Assembly: GCA_026826555.1 (NCBI GenBank)
Contig: JAKSZT010053883.1
Span: 23,527,900-23,591,899 of the forward strand
Source: Tolypeutes matacus
Taxonomy: Eukaryota > Chordata > Mammalia > Cingulata > Chlamyphoridae
Length of the DNA stretch: 64,000 nucleotides
Reading direction: 5' to 3'
Shown here: positions 32,490 through 43,120 of the stretch, piece by piece
How the letters are laid out: each line of letters begins with the position of its first letter
How positions within the stretch are numbered: position 1 is the first letter of the stretch
The notes under the pieces: model-generated
The model's input: only the letters and a program-made list of their open reading frames with translations
The model's database searches: none
What the model was told of the DNA's origin: nothing
Translations under genes and position numbers: made by a program

Positions 32490-33203
32490 TGTGGCAGTTT
32501 GAGATTATTTTACGAATACCAAAAAAGAGAAAGATTGTGTTTTTAAACTAACCTATTCTTCTGGGTGTGGCACCCTTTGATTGCATTAAATTCAGTTGAG
32601 GAGTCTTTGGTTAGATTTTTATTTGACTGTGTCAGTGAGGTATAACTCAGGTTGAGTCCCAGCCCCCTTTCTGGGTCTGATATAAACAGACTCACATAGA
32701 CAGAGGCAAAAAGGGAGCCAGCATATATCTGATTCTGCAGTGTGAGAGAAAGGACTGCTTAAGCACAAAGCCCCCAAGAGGCTGGGCCCATGGAGCAGCT
32801 CAGGAGGAGACCAGCCCTGCTATATGCCTGACAGCTCACAGCTGAACTTGGGAAGAGATTGGAACATCCAAGACTGATATAAGAGGCCCAGAAAGAGACA
32901 AGTCTTATGCCTGCTTGCAGCTGAAATCAGGAAGAAAGCAGAGCAGCTGAGCCTGAGAGAGGAAGCCTGAGGGAAGACTGTTGGGAGGGAGGGGGCAGGC
33001 AGGCAGAGACCAGGCAGAGATTGCCTGCCATATTGTTTCAACACATGGCAGCTGACTTTGGTGAGAAAGCACCTCTTATGGTGCCTTGAGTTGGACTTTT
33101 CATGGCCTTGGAACTGTAAGCTTTTATCCCAAATAAATCCCCATTATAAAAGCCAGCGCATTTCTGGAACTTCACATCAGCCGCCTTTTGGCAAACTAAA
33201 ACA
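32490..33203 (+). mobile_element. Solo LTR (subfamily 2), copy E
   Basis: Starts TGTGGCAGTTTGAG and ends GCAAACTAAAACA. Flanks CTTTC and CTTTA match at four of five positions. 'ttggaactgtaagctt', AATAAA and 'ttataaaagccagcgc' sit in the same order as copy B. It is the longest copy, at 714 bp. Confidence 0.82.
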
Positions 33204-33944
33204 CTTTATTTTTATAACTCGCATCAAGAACTTCTCTTTGAGCCCTTGGGTTGTTTTGTTTTGTGTTTAGTCATCCTGCTAACTGATCTGAACTTTTCTT
33301 CTGGTTCTTGGGTATTTCCTCTTATGAGGTAAGCTCTTCATCTACCTTTTGGTTATGTTCCTTTCTTTTCATTTCTTTTTCCTTCGTAAGGGCTATTTCT
33401 GAGTGCAAGTCCTTGTGTTCAATATTTGCTAGCTATTATTTATCTCCAAATGGGAAATGGGGTTGTCCATTTGTTGGAGCAGAAAGTTTAGGGACCAGGG
33501 AGTTCCTTAGCTTCAACTGGGCTTGTCATCTCAAATGTCCTCACCCTAAATATATAGTTTCCTTCGACAAAGCAACAGAAGTCGTGTCCTCTTAGTTTTC
33601 AGCAGTCAACAATTTACTGCCTCTCTGCAAATTGCATTCTCAGGTTCTATGTGGGCTGTGGCTAAGGATCTAATGCCCTCCTTCTGTCAGGCCTCTTCCT
33701 CTTGTTTGTATCTAGAAGACCAGGGGTAGATCATGTGAATGGGCCTGAGGTCTGCTTGGCCCATCACCCTTGCATGCTGAATTGGGACACTGAGTCTCTT
33801 GCAGCCAGTCTGTGTTCTAACCCCTCCTTGCTCCAATCAAAAGGTCCCTTCCAGGTCTTTCAAGGATTTTGACATGTAGGTTTTAGTCTCTGCATCTCAT
33901 TTAATGATAATTCAATCCTACCAGTACTTGGGTGAAAACCTTGC
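33204..33944. other. No recognised feature
   Basis: T-rich mixed DNA. A 95-codon frame (33308-33595) shows no recognised motif. Confidence 0.4.
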
Positions 33945-34430
33945 AGTCATTCTTGTGAAATGATTGGCAAGGGTCTGGAGGCAACTTGACCATACATACC
34001 TAAAGCAAAGGCTGACCTATCTATACATGCCTAAAGTCAAAGCTAAACTGTCTGTACATCTTGCACATGCCTTAGACAAGTTATATGTGAGGCAAGGTAT
34101 CAAGACTCTCTGACCATGCACAGCTGCTGGGACATTCTGATGTTCTTTAAGCCTGGGTTTTGATTTTCCCAAAACCAGGACTTTTGTCAGGGGTAAATTA
34201 GTTTTGTTAGTTAGCATTCCATCCCCTTACAAGTCTTGCTTTTCTTATTGTTTTTGCTTAACCAATCACATTTTTCTTTGTGTAATCTCAATGCATTTAC
34301 TATATAGGTGGCCTCTTTCTCAGAGGAAAATGGAATGCTTTTGTCTCGGCGCTCAGCATTCCCCAATTTGCAAATTGTCTCCTTCTGATAAATAAATGGT
34401 CTGTCTTACCTAAATTCTTAAAATTTGTCT
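33945..34430 (+). mobile_element. Candidate LTR of a different retroviral class
   Basis: A promoter/polyadenylation-like layout ends the segment: 'actatataggtggcctcttt', 'ctcggcgctcagcattcccc', then 'gataaataaatggtctgtct'. This resembles the R/U5 part of class-I (ERV1) LTRs. Borders and duplication were not resolved. Confidence 0.4.
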
Positions 34431-34435
34431 TTTAT

Positions 34436-34676
34436 TTGACATCCCTGACTCTTGTATTCCTCTCACATCCCATGCTGAATCCATTAGCAAATCTTCCTGG
34501 CTCCATTTCAACACGTGTCCAGAATCTGAGCCTTCTCCCCACCTGCACTGCTCCACCCTGCTCCACGCTGCCACCTCGTGCATGGATAATTGCAACAGCC
34601 ACCTGATGGGTCTCTCTGCTGCCTCCTTCACCCTGGCTCCTCTGCTCAACACAGTAGGCAGGGGGTCCTGCAAGTG
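34436..34676 (+). mobile_element. L2 fragment
   Basis: 'ccattagcaaatcttcctgg' and 'ataattgcaacagccacctg' match the same L2 section as 5400-5600. Confidence 0.65.
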
Positions 34677-34774
34677 TGAGTCAGTTCAAGGCATTCCACT
34701 GCCTTGGAGGCAGGATGGAATAGGGACCTGAGAAGGAAGGGGGCAGAAAACCTAATAAGCCTGGTAAGAGAAAT

Positions 34775-35352
34775 TGAGGCATTGGCCTCTTTACTAGCAT
34801 TAGCCTGCTGAGTCCCACAGGCAAGTTAGGAAGGCAGCTTACAAGCACACATACCCTGCAGCTTGCAGTGCACACCCCCAAAGTCTGCATTATCAGAAGG
34901 CAGCTAGCAAAGAGGGAAGGGGTGAGAGGGGCATCACCACCACCCATCCCACCTAGCATTCAGGTGACCTCATACCTCATGGATGGTGATCAGAAGCTAA
35001 TCACTGTCGGTCAACACACTCATGCCCTGCAGAGTTCATAAACAGCAGCCAGAAGCCAATAACCACTGGACAGCAATCCCCCACACCCCTAGGCACCCCA
35101 CTCCCCTGGGTCCCCTGCACCCTAAGCCCTTGCTTATCAGCACAGACCCTGAAGTCCTGCACCCCCATAAAACAGGGGACCCCGGGGCAGAACATGGCAT
35201 TTCTCTCCCTTTAGAATGCCCATCCTCATGTCTCAAGGACATACTTCTGTTTTCTTGCTCTACCCGCCCCTCCCAATAAATTCTAGGCTTGTCTAATTAA
35301 TTTGTGGCTCATCCTTAAATTCTTTCTTGTGAAGAAGCCAAGAACCTAGACA
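34775..35352 (+). mobile_element. Candidate ERV1-type solo LTR
   Basis: 'cccataaaacaggggacccc', 'cttgctctacccgcccctcc', 'caataaattctaggcttgtc' and 'ttcttgtgaagaagccaaga' follow the usual order of TATA-like box, R, poly(A) signal and U5 end in gammaretrovirus-like LTRs. Both borders are approximate and no duplication was confirmed. Confidence 0.5.
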
Positions 35353-35589
35353 CCTGGACACAGTTTCTGAAAACATATTGACCTTCACATCACCCAGATG
35401 GCTCAGAGCAACTGAGTCCAGCTCAGATCCTCTCCTCTCACTCGGCCTGTGTCTGCTGGACTCTACCTGGCAAGTGGGAACAGGTATGTGCCAAGTGCTC
35501 CTGGCTGAGGGGCCTATGAGGGAAGAACAGGAAAATCAAAGCTGGCAGAGGCCTTCATCGGAAGCTGCTAACCTCTGACCTTCACCGCT

Positions 35590-36000
35590 GCTCTCAGACA
35601 TCAGCGCATCCACTCTATCGACTTTGCAAAGCTCTTGTTTCTCCTGCAAACAATGGCACCAATCAATCTAATGGAACTGTCTTTATTCTCTGTGCAGCCA
35701 GGGATGGGATTTTTTGCCACAAGCAGGTCCGTTTCCAAATCACTTAGGCCTCTAGCTGCCAGTCTGCGACTGTATGAGCGATAACTGCCCGGCGTGGGTT
35801 TACTCATCGTCCCTCATCCCTGTGGGGTGGCCACCGTCCCTGTCCCCCGGGTGGAATGAGCTTATCTGCTCTGCAGACAGTCAGGCCTGGCTCTCTCCTT
35901 GAACCCATTAGGGGTTCCAATCTGCTCTGAGACGCTGGGTGCCTAATTAAATCCCTTGATTCCGAATGACATCACAAGGCCTATGATTCCTCCATAGGTT
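35590..36000. promoter_or_regulatory. Candidate conserved non-coding element
   Basis: Repeat-free sequence with TAATTA at 35944-35949, a one-mismatch CRE (TGACATCA, 35967-35974) and 'aacaatggcaccaatcaatc' near 35650. Regulatory function is inferred from motif clustering. Confidence 0.3.
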
Positions 36001-36067
36001 CTTCCTATTCTCTGGGGGTGAAATTCTAGGTCCAGTTATGTGTGAAGGGCTCAGGCAGCACGGGAGG

Positions 36068-36090
36068 TGCTGGTGGCGGTGGTGGTGGCA
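36068..36090 (+). repeat. (GGT)n microsatellite
   Basis: Short GGT/GGC run. It explains the poly-glycine start of an open frame here. Confidence 0.8.
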
Positions 36091-36419
36091 CAGCAAGCCC
36101 TGGACCTCAAATACAGAGAAGAAAGATATTGATCAAGCAACCAGATAAAGCTGGCCTCAGCTATGGTAGATATTCTAATATATTAGGGCCATTCTTGAGG
36201 CTTCTTTTCCCTCCCCCAAGTCAGCACATTCAAAACATTCCAGGAATCTGTCCACCTCTCCCATCCCCAGTCACCATCCTGGTACATGCACCATCTCTCT
36301 CCTGGACAGCCCAGTGTCGTCCAACTTTCTCCCCTGGCACCTGTAGCCGATTCTCTGCTCAGCAGCCCGAGTGACCAGACCATTCCCGCTCTCCCCACTT
36401 CAGAATCCCCTCCAGTTAG

Positions 36420-37070
36420 AGATGGGTTTCCCTGGAGGACAATGTGGCTTTAGCTTTAGGACCTGTCATACCCCTAGGCGCCTTCCAAGGCCTTGGGCAA
36501 GTCCCTAGAAATGTGCCCAATGAGCATCATCAATTCAAGGATTGACTGGGGTTTTGGTCACTCACGTTTTGGAAGGTCCTGAAATCTTACAGTTCCTGTA
36601 TGAACAAACCTTAGTAGAAGTTTCCCCAAACTCGACAGCATTCCTAAAAATTTATGAGACATTATTGATAACGAATTGTGATGAAGAAAATAAAATGTTT
36701 CTAAACCATCAATAATAAAAACCAATTTCTATCAACCTCTGCTAGAGGAAAGGCTAAATTATCTTTCCATTTTCTCTACAGAAAATGATATTACAAAACC
36801 ATTGCCCTAGAAGATGCAATCCAAGAGGAGGCAGCCCAAAGTACTCTGGAGATACTAAGGAGGCTAATTTAAATATATAGTGTTATTTTTCATGATTTTG
36901 TGAGTATTTTTTAATATAAATTTCAGCTTTTAAAAATCTGTAATTTATTGTAATTTATTTTCTCATTCTAAATAGATATTTATATTACATAGTTAATTTT
37001 GATTCTTTTCTTAGAGAGGACCCTGCCACCCCAAGCTGTATACATTTTCAGACTCATGAAACCTGGATCT
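36420..37070. other. AT-rich DNA, unassigned
   Basis: About 36600-37010 is strongly AT-rich with no recognised repeat or gene. Confidence 0.4.
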
Positions 37071-37074
37071 GCTG

Positions 37075-37550
37075 CCTCTAAGGGCTTCTATTGCACTTAA
37101 AATCAAATTTAATCTCCTCCCTTGGTCCCCAAGGCCTCCCCGAACCTTCCGCCCACTCACCCCCAGTCCCCACTCACCAGCAGATACGCGGGCCCTCTCT
37201 CTGTTCCTATGTGCTAAGCTCAGCCCACCGTGGCAACTTTGCATCTCCTGCCCGGAACTTCTTCCCCGAATTTTTCCTTCTGGTCATTCCAGGCTGAGCT
37301 CAAGGCCACCTCCTCTGAGAAGCCTTCCAGGATAATCCTGCCTGGAGCGATGTCCCTGACTCCCCAGGCACTGCCACTCCCCTCTGCTTTGTTTGCTTCA
37401 CGATACACATTTCTGTCTATCTGAAAGTACAATGCTTCCTCTTCAGAGCCTGGCTTCTCCCCACGGACTTGCACCTGCCTTGTCCAGCATGTAGCATAGT
37501 GCCCAGCTCACAGTAAACACTCCAAGGATAACTGCTGAATTAATAAACTG
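37075..37550 (+). mobile_element. L2 3' part
   Basis: 'ttcattccaggctgagctcaa' wording (about 37285), 'gagaagccttccaggataat', and the end 'gcccagctcacagtaaacac' fit the L2 3' region. Confidence 0.7.
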
Positions 37551-37704
37551 TTGTTTGTAGTTTGAACTGGCGCCTTCTTTCTGGAAGGTGTTTTGGCAAT
37601 GTGCCTCAAGAACCTTAAGACATGCAAACCTTTTTACCCACCACTCCCACTTCTACAAGTTGCTCCCAAGGAAATGATCAGAAAGATACATGAAAAAAAA
37701 GGAG

Positions 37705-37960
37705 GCTAGCCTAATGGTTAAAACCATGGGAATCAAACAGTTCTGGGGTTTCATCTTGGTGCAATCAATTAAATAGCTGCTGTGTAACCCGGAGAAAGCT
37801 CCCAGTGTCTTTGAGCCCTGGTTTTCTCATCTCTAAATGGGAACAGTGTTATTACCCACCTGAGAGGGAAGCTTGGGCTGCATGTGAGGTCATGGTAGAA
37901 AGTGCTTTGCACAGAGCCAGGCATACATGATGCATGCTCAGTAAATGTCAGCTCTCACTC
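37705..37960 (+). mobile_element. MIR SINE, near full length, nested in L1M
   Basis: 'agcctaatggttaaaaccat', 'gttttctcatctctaaatgg' and 'tgcatgctcagtaaatgtca' occur in MIR order. Confidence 0.8.
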
Positions 37961-38057
37961 TTCTCCACCATGTTCACTTCAGTGTTACTTTTTAATGGAA
38001 TAAAACCTGAAAAACCTAAATATCTAACCGTAGGAAATTGTCTAGATCACCACCACC

Positions 38058-38390
38058 AAATTGAAATACAATACACATTGTAAGCCACGTATGCAGATTT
38101 TAATTTTCTAGTGGGTATATTAAAAAAGTAAAAAGAAACAGATGAAATTAATTTTAATAATATATTTTGTTTAACCTAGTATATCCAAAATATTATTTCA
38201 ACACTTAATCAATACAAATATCATAAATGAAATATTTGACATTCTTTTTATATTTTTGGTGTCAACTCCTCAAAATCTAGTGTGCATTTTACACACACAC
38301 GCATCTCAATTCAGACCAGCCACATAGCAAATGCTCAGTAGCCACATGTGGCTAAGCAGCTGTCATATCGGAAAGTACAGGTCTAGATAG
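38058..38390 (+). mobile_element. hAT-like non-autonomous DNA transposon fragment
   Basis: 'ttttctagtgggtatattaa', 'gaaacagatgaaattaattt' and 'agccacatgtggctaagcag' follow a common mammalian element whose ends carry 'gctgtccaatagaa'. The family name is uncertain. Confidence 0.6.
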
Positions 38391-38759
38391 CTTATCATTG
38401 TGTACAGCCACGAAAGAGGCTGTTTTTTAAAAGAATACTTAATCATACAAGAAAATAATCTCACAACATGAGATTAAGTAAAAAATGCGCCATACGAAAC
38501 CAAAGTATGATCCCACTTTTGTTATATGTTTACTGTAGTGTGTACAGTCATGTATGTACTAGAGGGAATTATAGCAAAATCCTAATAGGGGCTGTGTGAG
38601 GGAATGGCATTATGTGATTTTAATTTTCTCCTTCATTCTTGTACACTATGAACATACAGTACTTTTAGAATCACTGAGAAGTAATGCCTTTTTTCAAGTA
38701 TTCAGGGTCTGTTCTACAATCTGACACCATGAACTGACCACAGTGGTCATCTGTGGATG

Positions 38760-39145
38760 TCAGGTGCTGGATGAAAGTGCTGGTCCCAGTTCTTCCTCCT
38801 TCCCTGTACCTAGCCCTTTGCCACGTCAGTCACGTGGCTGCACAGCTCCACCTACAGGAGGCGGAGGGAAACTCACAGCCTCTGGACACTTTGGCCAATA
38901 GAATGTTGGCAACAGTGGCCGTTGCCAGTTCTGAGTCTAGGCTTTAAGGGACAGTGTGTGTTCCCATACCCCTCTGCCACTGTCATGAGAAGATGCCCTG
39001 GCCAGCCCACTAGTCCCAGGAGGGTGAGAGGCACAATTCCTCAGCCTGCAGCTTAGTGCCACCAACCTGTAGCTGTGCGAGAAATACCTGCTCAATAGCA
39101 TAGCCTTGGTGGTTATTACAAAGCTGTAGCTGACTAATACAGTAT
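38760..39145 (+). mobile_element. Unnamed ancient mammalian repeat
   Basis: The 'cacgtggctg...ggccaatagaatgttggc' pattern followed by 'gtggttattacaaagctgta' matches a repeat type also seen at 41195-41400 and 61700-62060. I cannot name the family. Confidence 0.45.
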
Positions 39146-39429
39146 CGAACTGTTTCCCAGGTTCTCAAATCCAGTCAGGATTTGTTACCTCAGGAAGGAA
39201 AAACTTGATTGGAATTATCCATTAGAAAGATCAAATAGAAATCACCTTTTTAAATAAAAAAAAAACCACAATTCCCAAGGATCTCCAAGGCAAAAGAGTA
39301 GTCTTGATCTATTTCAGGTACTCTTGGTTAAGAAGACCTAAGCGACAGGATGTCAGAATTCCCTTGTTCTTATTCTTAGGTGTTATCCAGTCCTAAGGGG
39401 ACCAGAATGATGACCCCCAACTTCTCATT

Positions 39430-39975
39430 TTAAGAATACATTTTTTTCTTTTTAGAAAAATAAGTACATTCATTGTAGCAAACACAGGCAGGCAAAAGAA
39501 AGAAAAATCTACTTAGAATCCCACTACCAAAATATGTCCTCTTTCAAACATTGGTGAACATACACATATGTAGGTGTTTTTATATGCTTGTGCTTTTGTT
39601 CACAAAAAAAGTCAAACTGTATGTTCTAGTATTTAATATTCTTGTTTGCATTTACTGTGTCATAAACATCTTCCCATGCCATTCACATCTTTTCCTCATT
39701 TTGTTTTGAGGAAGTAGCGAAGATTGAACCTGGGACCTCATAAATGGGAAGCAGGCGCTCAACCACTGAACTACACCCACTCCCCCTCAATCATTTTGAA
39801 TTATGGAATTGTTGCCTAATTTTCTCTTGCATGGATTTACCGTGAGTAGCTTTTCCCAGCTTTGTGGCAAACCCAGTTTTGGGTTATTATAAGACACAAC
39901 CTGTATGTTAGATCTCTGTGTACATCTCTGATCATTTCTAAGGTTTAATCTCCAGAGGTGGGATTTCTGGGTTGG
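39430..39975 (-). mobile_element. Ancient LINE-1 (L1M-type) 3'UTR, split by a SINE
   Basis: 'tcataaacatcttcccatgc' and 'aattatggaattgttgccta' are reverse-complement L1M 3'UTR wording, the same family as 4150-4560. Interrupted at 39704-39790. Confidence 0.65.
39704..39790 (-). mobile_element. tRNA-Ala-like SINE of xenarthran DAS type
   Basis: On the minus strand it reads like a tRNA 5' half: an A box 'tagttcagtggttgagcg' and a B box 'aggttcaatct'. A perfect 8-bp target-site duplication TCATTTTG flanks it (39696-39703 and 39791-39798). This class is characteristic of xenarthrans and is the main taxonomic marker in the window. It is too diverged and short to be a functional tRNA. Confidence 0.88.
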
Positions 39976-40254
39976 GGTTATTCATATTTATGAAATATTC
40001 CATCCAGTGTCATCACCTGCCTAATGGGAGGCGTTTGCAGTCTATGATCAGTGTCTTCTGCTCTCATCGCTTCTTTTTGAATCTCAAAGACCAAGGGGAA
40101 GGAGGTACCCCTTGAGTCAACATTGGTCAATTACTTTAGCTTGCTAAATCACATCTGCCCAGCAGAAGAGCAGGCCCCTGTGGGAACTGGGACATGGGAA
40201 GGTAAGTTATAATAGTGTCCATGTGTGGAAAGAGCCAGAGAAAAGGATGCTGTA

Positions 40255-40895
40255 TGTAGCAGTTTGGTATTATTCATGAATTCCAAAAATAGATATTGGA
40301 TTAAGTTTGTAAACTGGTCTGTTCTTCTGGGTGCATTAGATTATATTAACTTCAGAGGTTTCACTTTTACTTGATTAAATTATGACTAGGGCTTTGATTG
40401 GGCCATGTCAATGGGACGTTGAGAAAACAACAGGGCAGAGGAGTTAGTAGCAGTTTTCATGCTGGGATCCCGGGAAATAAATACACAGAGAAGCAGGTTC
40501 GTGAGGAAAGAGAGAAGGCTCCATGAGACACGGCAGAGGCCCCGGGAAGAGAGACGAGCCGTTCGCCTGATAGTTTACAGTTGGCCTTGTGAAAAGAGCA
40601 CAGCAGCTGAGCCCGGAGAGAAACAAGCCCTGGGAGAGAGACAAGACTTGTCCCAGCCTGCACCTGAGATTGGAAGACCCTGGGACCACAGAGCCTCAGG
40701 AAGAAGAGGAAGCCTGAACCCTGGCAGACACGGGCAGCCGTCTTGCTCCAACATGTGGCAACAGACTTTGGTGAGGGAAGTAACGTACGCATTATGGCCT
40801 GGTAACAGTAAGCTTCCACCCCAAATAAATACCCTTTATAAAAGCCAACAGATTTCTGGTACTTTGCATCAGCACCCCTTTGGCTGACTAATACA
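40255..40895 (+). mobile_element. Solo LTR (subfamily 1), copy F
   Basis: Starts TGTAGCAGTTTGGTATT and ends TGGCTGACTAATACA. It is colinear with copy A over nearly its full length, with AATAAA at 40824-40829. I could not find a matching 5-bp duplication (left CTGTA, right GTACA), so a border may have mutated. Confidence 0.83.
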
Positions 40896-41194
40896 GTACA
40901 CATAGGGGTCATAAAGATGGGCCAAGGTGGGAGTGTGAGGGCAAGTGTCCCAAGGGACCCCAAGGGACAGAATTAGCATCTGGGGGGTCCTGATGATGAG
41001 GCTCTCTGCCTCTACTCATGATTCCTTCAGGCTGGAAGCCCCTCCCCTCTTCTCAGGTGTACCTATGTCCAAGATTCTGCTGTCCAGTCTTGTGACTCGG
41101 CTTCACTTCTGGGCATGATGTGTAGCGGAAAGAGCCTGTGGCCCTGGGTGGGAATCCGCTACTAATCTGTGGGTCTCCGTGGGCATCGACTTAC

Positions 41195-41400
41195 CTTTCC
41201 AGGTGTGGCAGAAACTGTCCACCAAACATATTTCTTCTTCCTCCTGGGCACACAGCGAGACCACGTCTCCTAGTTCCTTCTGCAAGTAGGTGGAACCATG
41301 GGACCACGCTCCAGCCAATAGAACGTGAGCAGAGGGGACAGGTGCGGCCAGCGCAATGCAGGTGAGCAGGAAGACCCCGACCTTGGAGGCCAGGTGTTGA
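41195..41400 (+). mobile_element. Unnamed ancient mammalian repeat
   Basis: 'ccagccaatagaacgtgagc' and 'tccttctgcaagtaggtgga' give the same pattern as 38760-39145. Confidence 0.4.
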
Positions 41401-41599
41401 AGATGGCAAATGCCCAAGGTGAGAGGGGTCCAGGCCAGGATTTCCCCTTGGAAGAGTCACCTACCAATGAGGAAGACTTTTCCTTAACTTTACATTGGGA
41501 CCATTATATATGGTAGAGTTTGTTTTTCAGAGCAGCAAGAATTGCCTTTAGTGATTATCGGGGCTTTATTTTCCTCATCTACAAATGGGGGGATGAAAA

Positions 41600-41770
41600 G
41601 AGAGAATTAGCATGCACTGAGTGCCTACTTTGTGCAGGACCCTGTGCTAACACGTCACACTTTCACCCTTTCAACCCCTGCAACAGGCTTGTGACCTTGG
41701 AATTATTACCCACATTTTCCGGCTCAGGTCTTGTGGACCCTGACCCCACGACGGCACAGCTGTAAGGTTC
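41600..41770 (-). mobile_element. MIR fragment
   Basis: 'actgagtgcctactttgtgc', then 'aggaccctgtgctaacacgt' and 'attacccacattttccggct' are reverse-complement MIR. Confidence 0.7.
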
Positions 41771-41779
41771 CAGAGGCCC

Positions 41780-42635
41780 TAGCGCAGGGTCCTGCTGGTC
41801 CCTGATTCCCGGCGGGAAGAGCTTGCAGACTGGGCTCCAGCAGGCTGGGGTTCCGGGCACTCACCTGGAATCCTGGGTTTCCTCAACTGTCAAACGGGGC
41901 TGCTGTAAGAGGGTCCACCCCATGAGGACATCTGAGGATGCTCTTCCTGATTGTCTCCAAGAAAAGACTTTTCTTTGCCTCCACCGGAGATCTTCAAAGC
42001 TCTGCTTTGCTGGGGCGATCAGGACATCTTCACATCATTCACTGCCACCCAGGAAGCCAAACAGCCTTTGGTTTTTTGTTTTCCCTGACTTTTTTTTCCC
42101 CCAAAGGGGAAATGGTTGGTGAGATTTGCTGGTTTCTACCAATTGGATGAGACTAGCATCTGCTCTGTCCCAAAGAGGAAACCTGACTGTAAATGATCTT
42201 AAACAGAAGGGAAAACAGTTTGACTTCACTGGGGCTTGTTTTGGGGGGCTGGCCTTGTGGGGCTGCCCCTGAGGGTGCAGGGTGGGAGGTCTGGGTGCAG
42301 CTGGCACATCTGGTAGGTGAAGAGAGCTGGGTAGAGACTGCCCCAGGAGGATTAATCGTGCACTTGGCTGCGTCTCCCCAGGGAGCCTTGGTTGCTGGGG
42401 CTCTGGGCTCCCCCAGCAGCTCTGGTCTCTGTGACCTGCCACCAGCTTTCCCTCACGACTGCGTGACACCACGACCCCATCTGAGTAACCTCAATTCAAA
42501 CAAGTCTATTAACTTCCACCCAATTAAAGTCAACAGCCTTTGCTGGCTTTGTTGGCTTATAGCATTTTAGAGCCAGAAGGGACCTTAGAAATTAGCAGGT
42601 CTAATGCCCTTGGAGACTGTGACTTGTTCCCTGCT
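41780..42635. other. No recognised gene
   Basis: Mixed DNA. A weak MIR-like core ('gggtttcctcaactgtcaaa') lies near 41873. Frames of 125-145 codons on both strands overlap each other and show no recognised motif. Confidence 0.4.
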
Positions 42636-42639
42636 TAAA

Positions 42640-43120
42640 CACTTCCGATGGGCTCCCTTGTGTTTGGATAGAGTCTGAAGCACTCAGCACAGCATTTGAG
42701 GTCTGTTGCATGTTGATCTCCAGGGCACTTCCAGCCTTGCCTCTGGCTTCTCTCCTATATGGACACTCAACTCTGCCAAAAAAAAAATTGTCCCAACACA
42801 TGATGTGCCTTCTCTGCTCTGGACATTTGCAACTTTGCCTACTCTGTCTGGAATACACTTCCTCTCTCCAACCTGGTGAAATTCCCAGACACCAAAGACG
42901 AGCTTAGTTGTCACCTTCTTCTTGAAGCCTTTCCTGGTACCACTAGGCAGAGCTAGCTGCTCTGTTGGAAAACAATGGAACTTGTCTCCTGTCATTTATT
43001 TTCTGCTTCCTCCCTCAGAGATACGCAGCTCCTTTAAGTTGGAGCAATCCATGTTTTATCTTTGTGTTCCTAGGACAAGTAGAAGGGCCTGGCATATGGA
43101 AGCATTGAGTAATAGAAATG
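42640..43120 (+). mobile_element. L2 3' part
   Basis: 'ttgatctccagggcacttcc', 'tcttcttgaagcctttcctg' and 'gttttatctttgtgttccta' occur in L2 order. An A run at 42778-42787 is internal. Confidence 0.7.

Larger units (their letters stand above)
37566..38700 (+). mobile_element. Ancient LINE-1 (L1M-type) 3'UTR with nested insertions
   Basis: Three pieces belong to one old L1 3'UTR: 37566-37704 ('tttggcaatgtgcctcaaga'), 37961-38057 ('aacctaaatatctaaccgta') and 38391-38700 ('agtatgatcccacttttgtt'). A MIR separates the first two and a hAT-like element the last two. Confidence 0.7.

Noticed and set aside
36042..36374. Glycine-rich protein start
   Set aside because: The poly-glycine comes from a (GGT)n microsatellite and there is no other support for a gene.
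39704..39790. Functional tRNA-Ala gene
   Set aside because: Only promoter-box similarity remains, the cloverleaf is not complete, and a target-site duplication shows that it is a SINE.
40457..40963. 168-codon minus-strand open frame
   Set aside because: It is the antisense strand of solo LTR copy F. Kept only as a finding about shared antisense frames.
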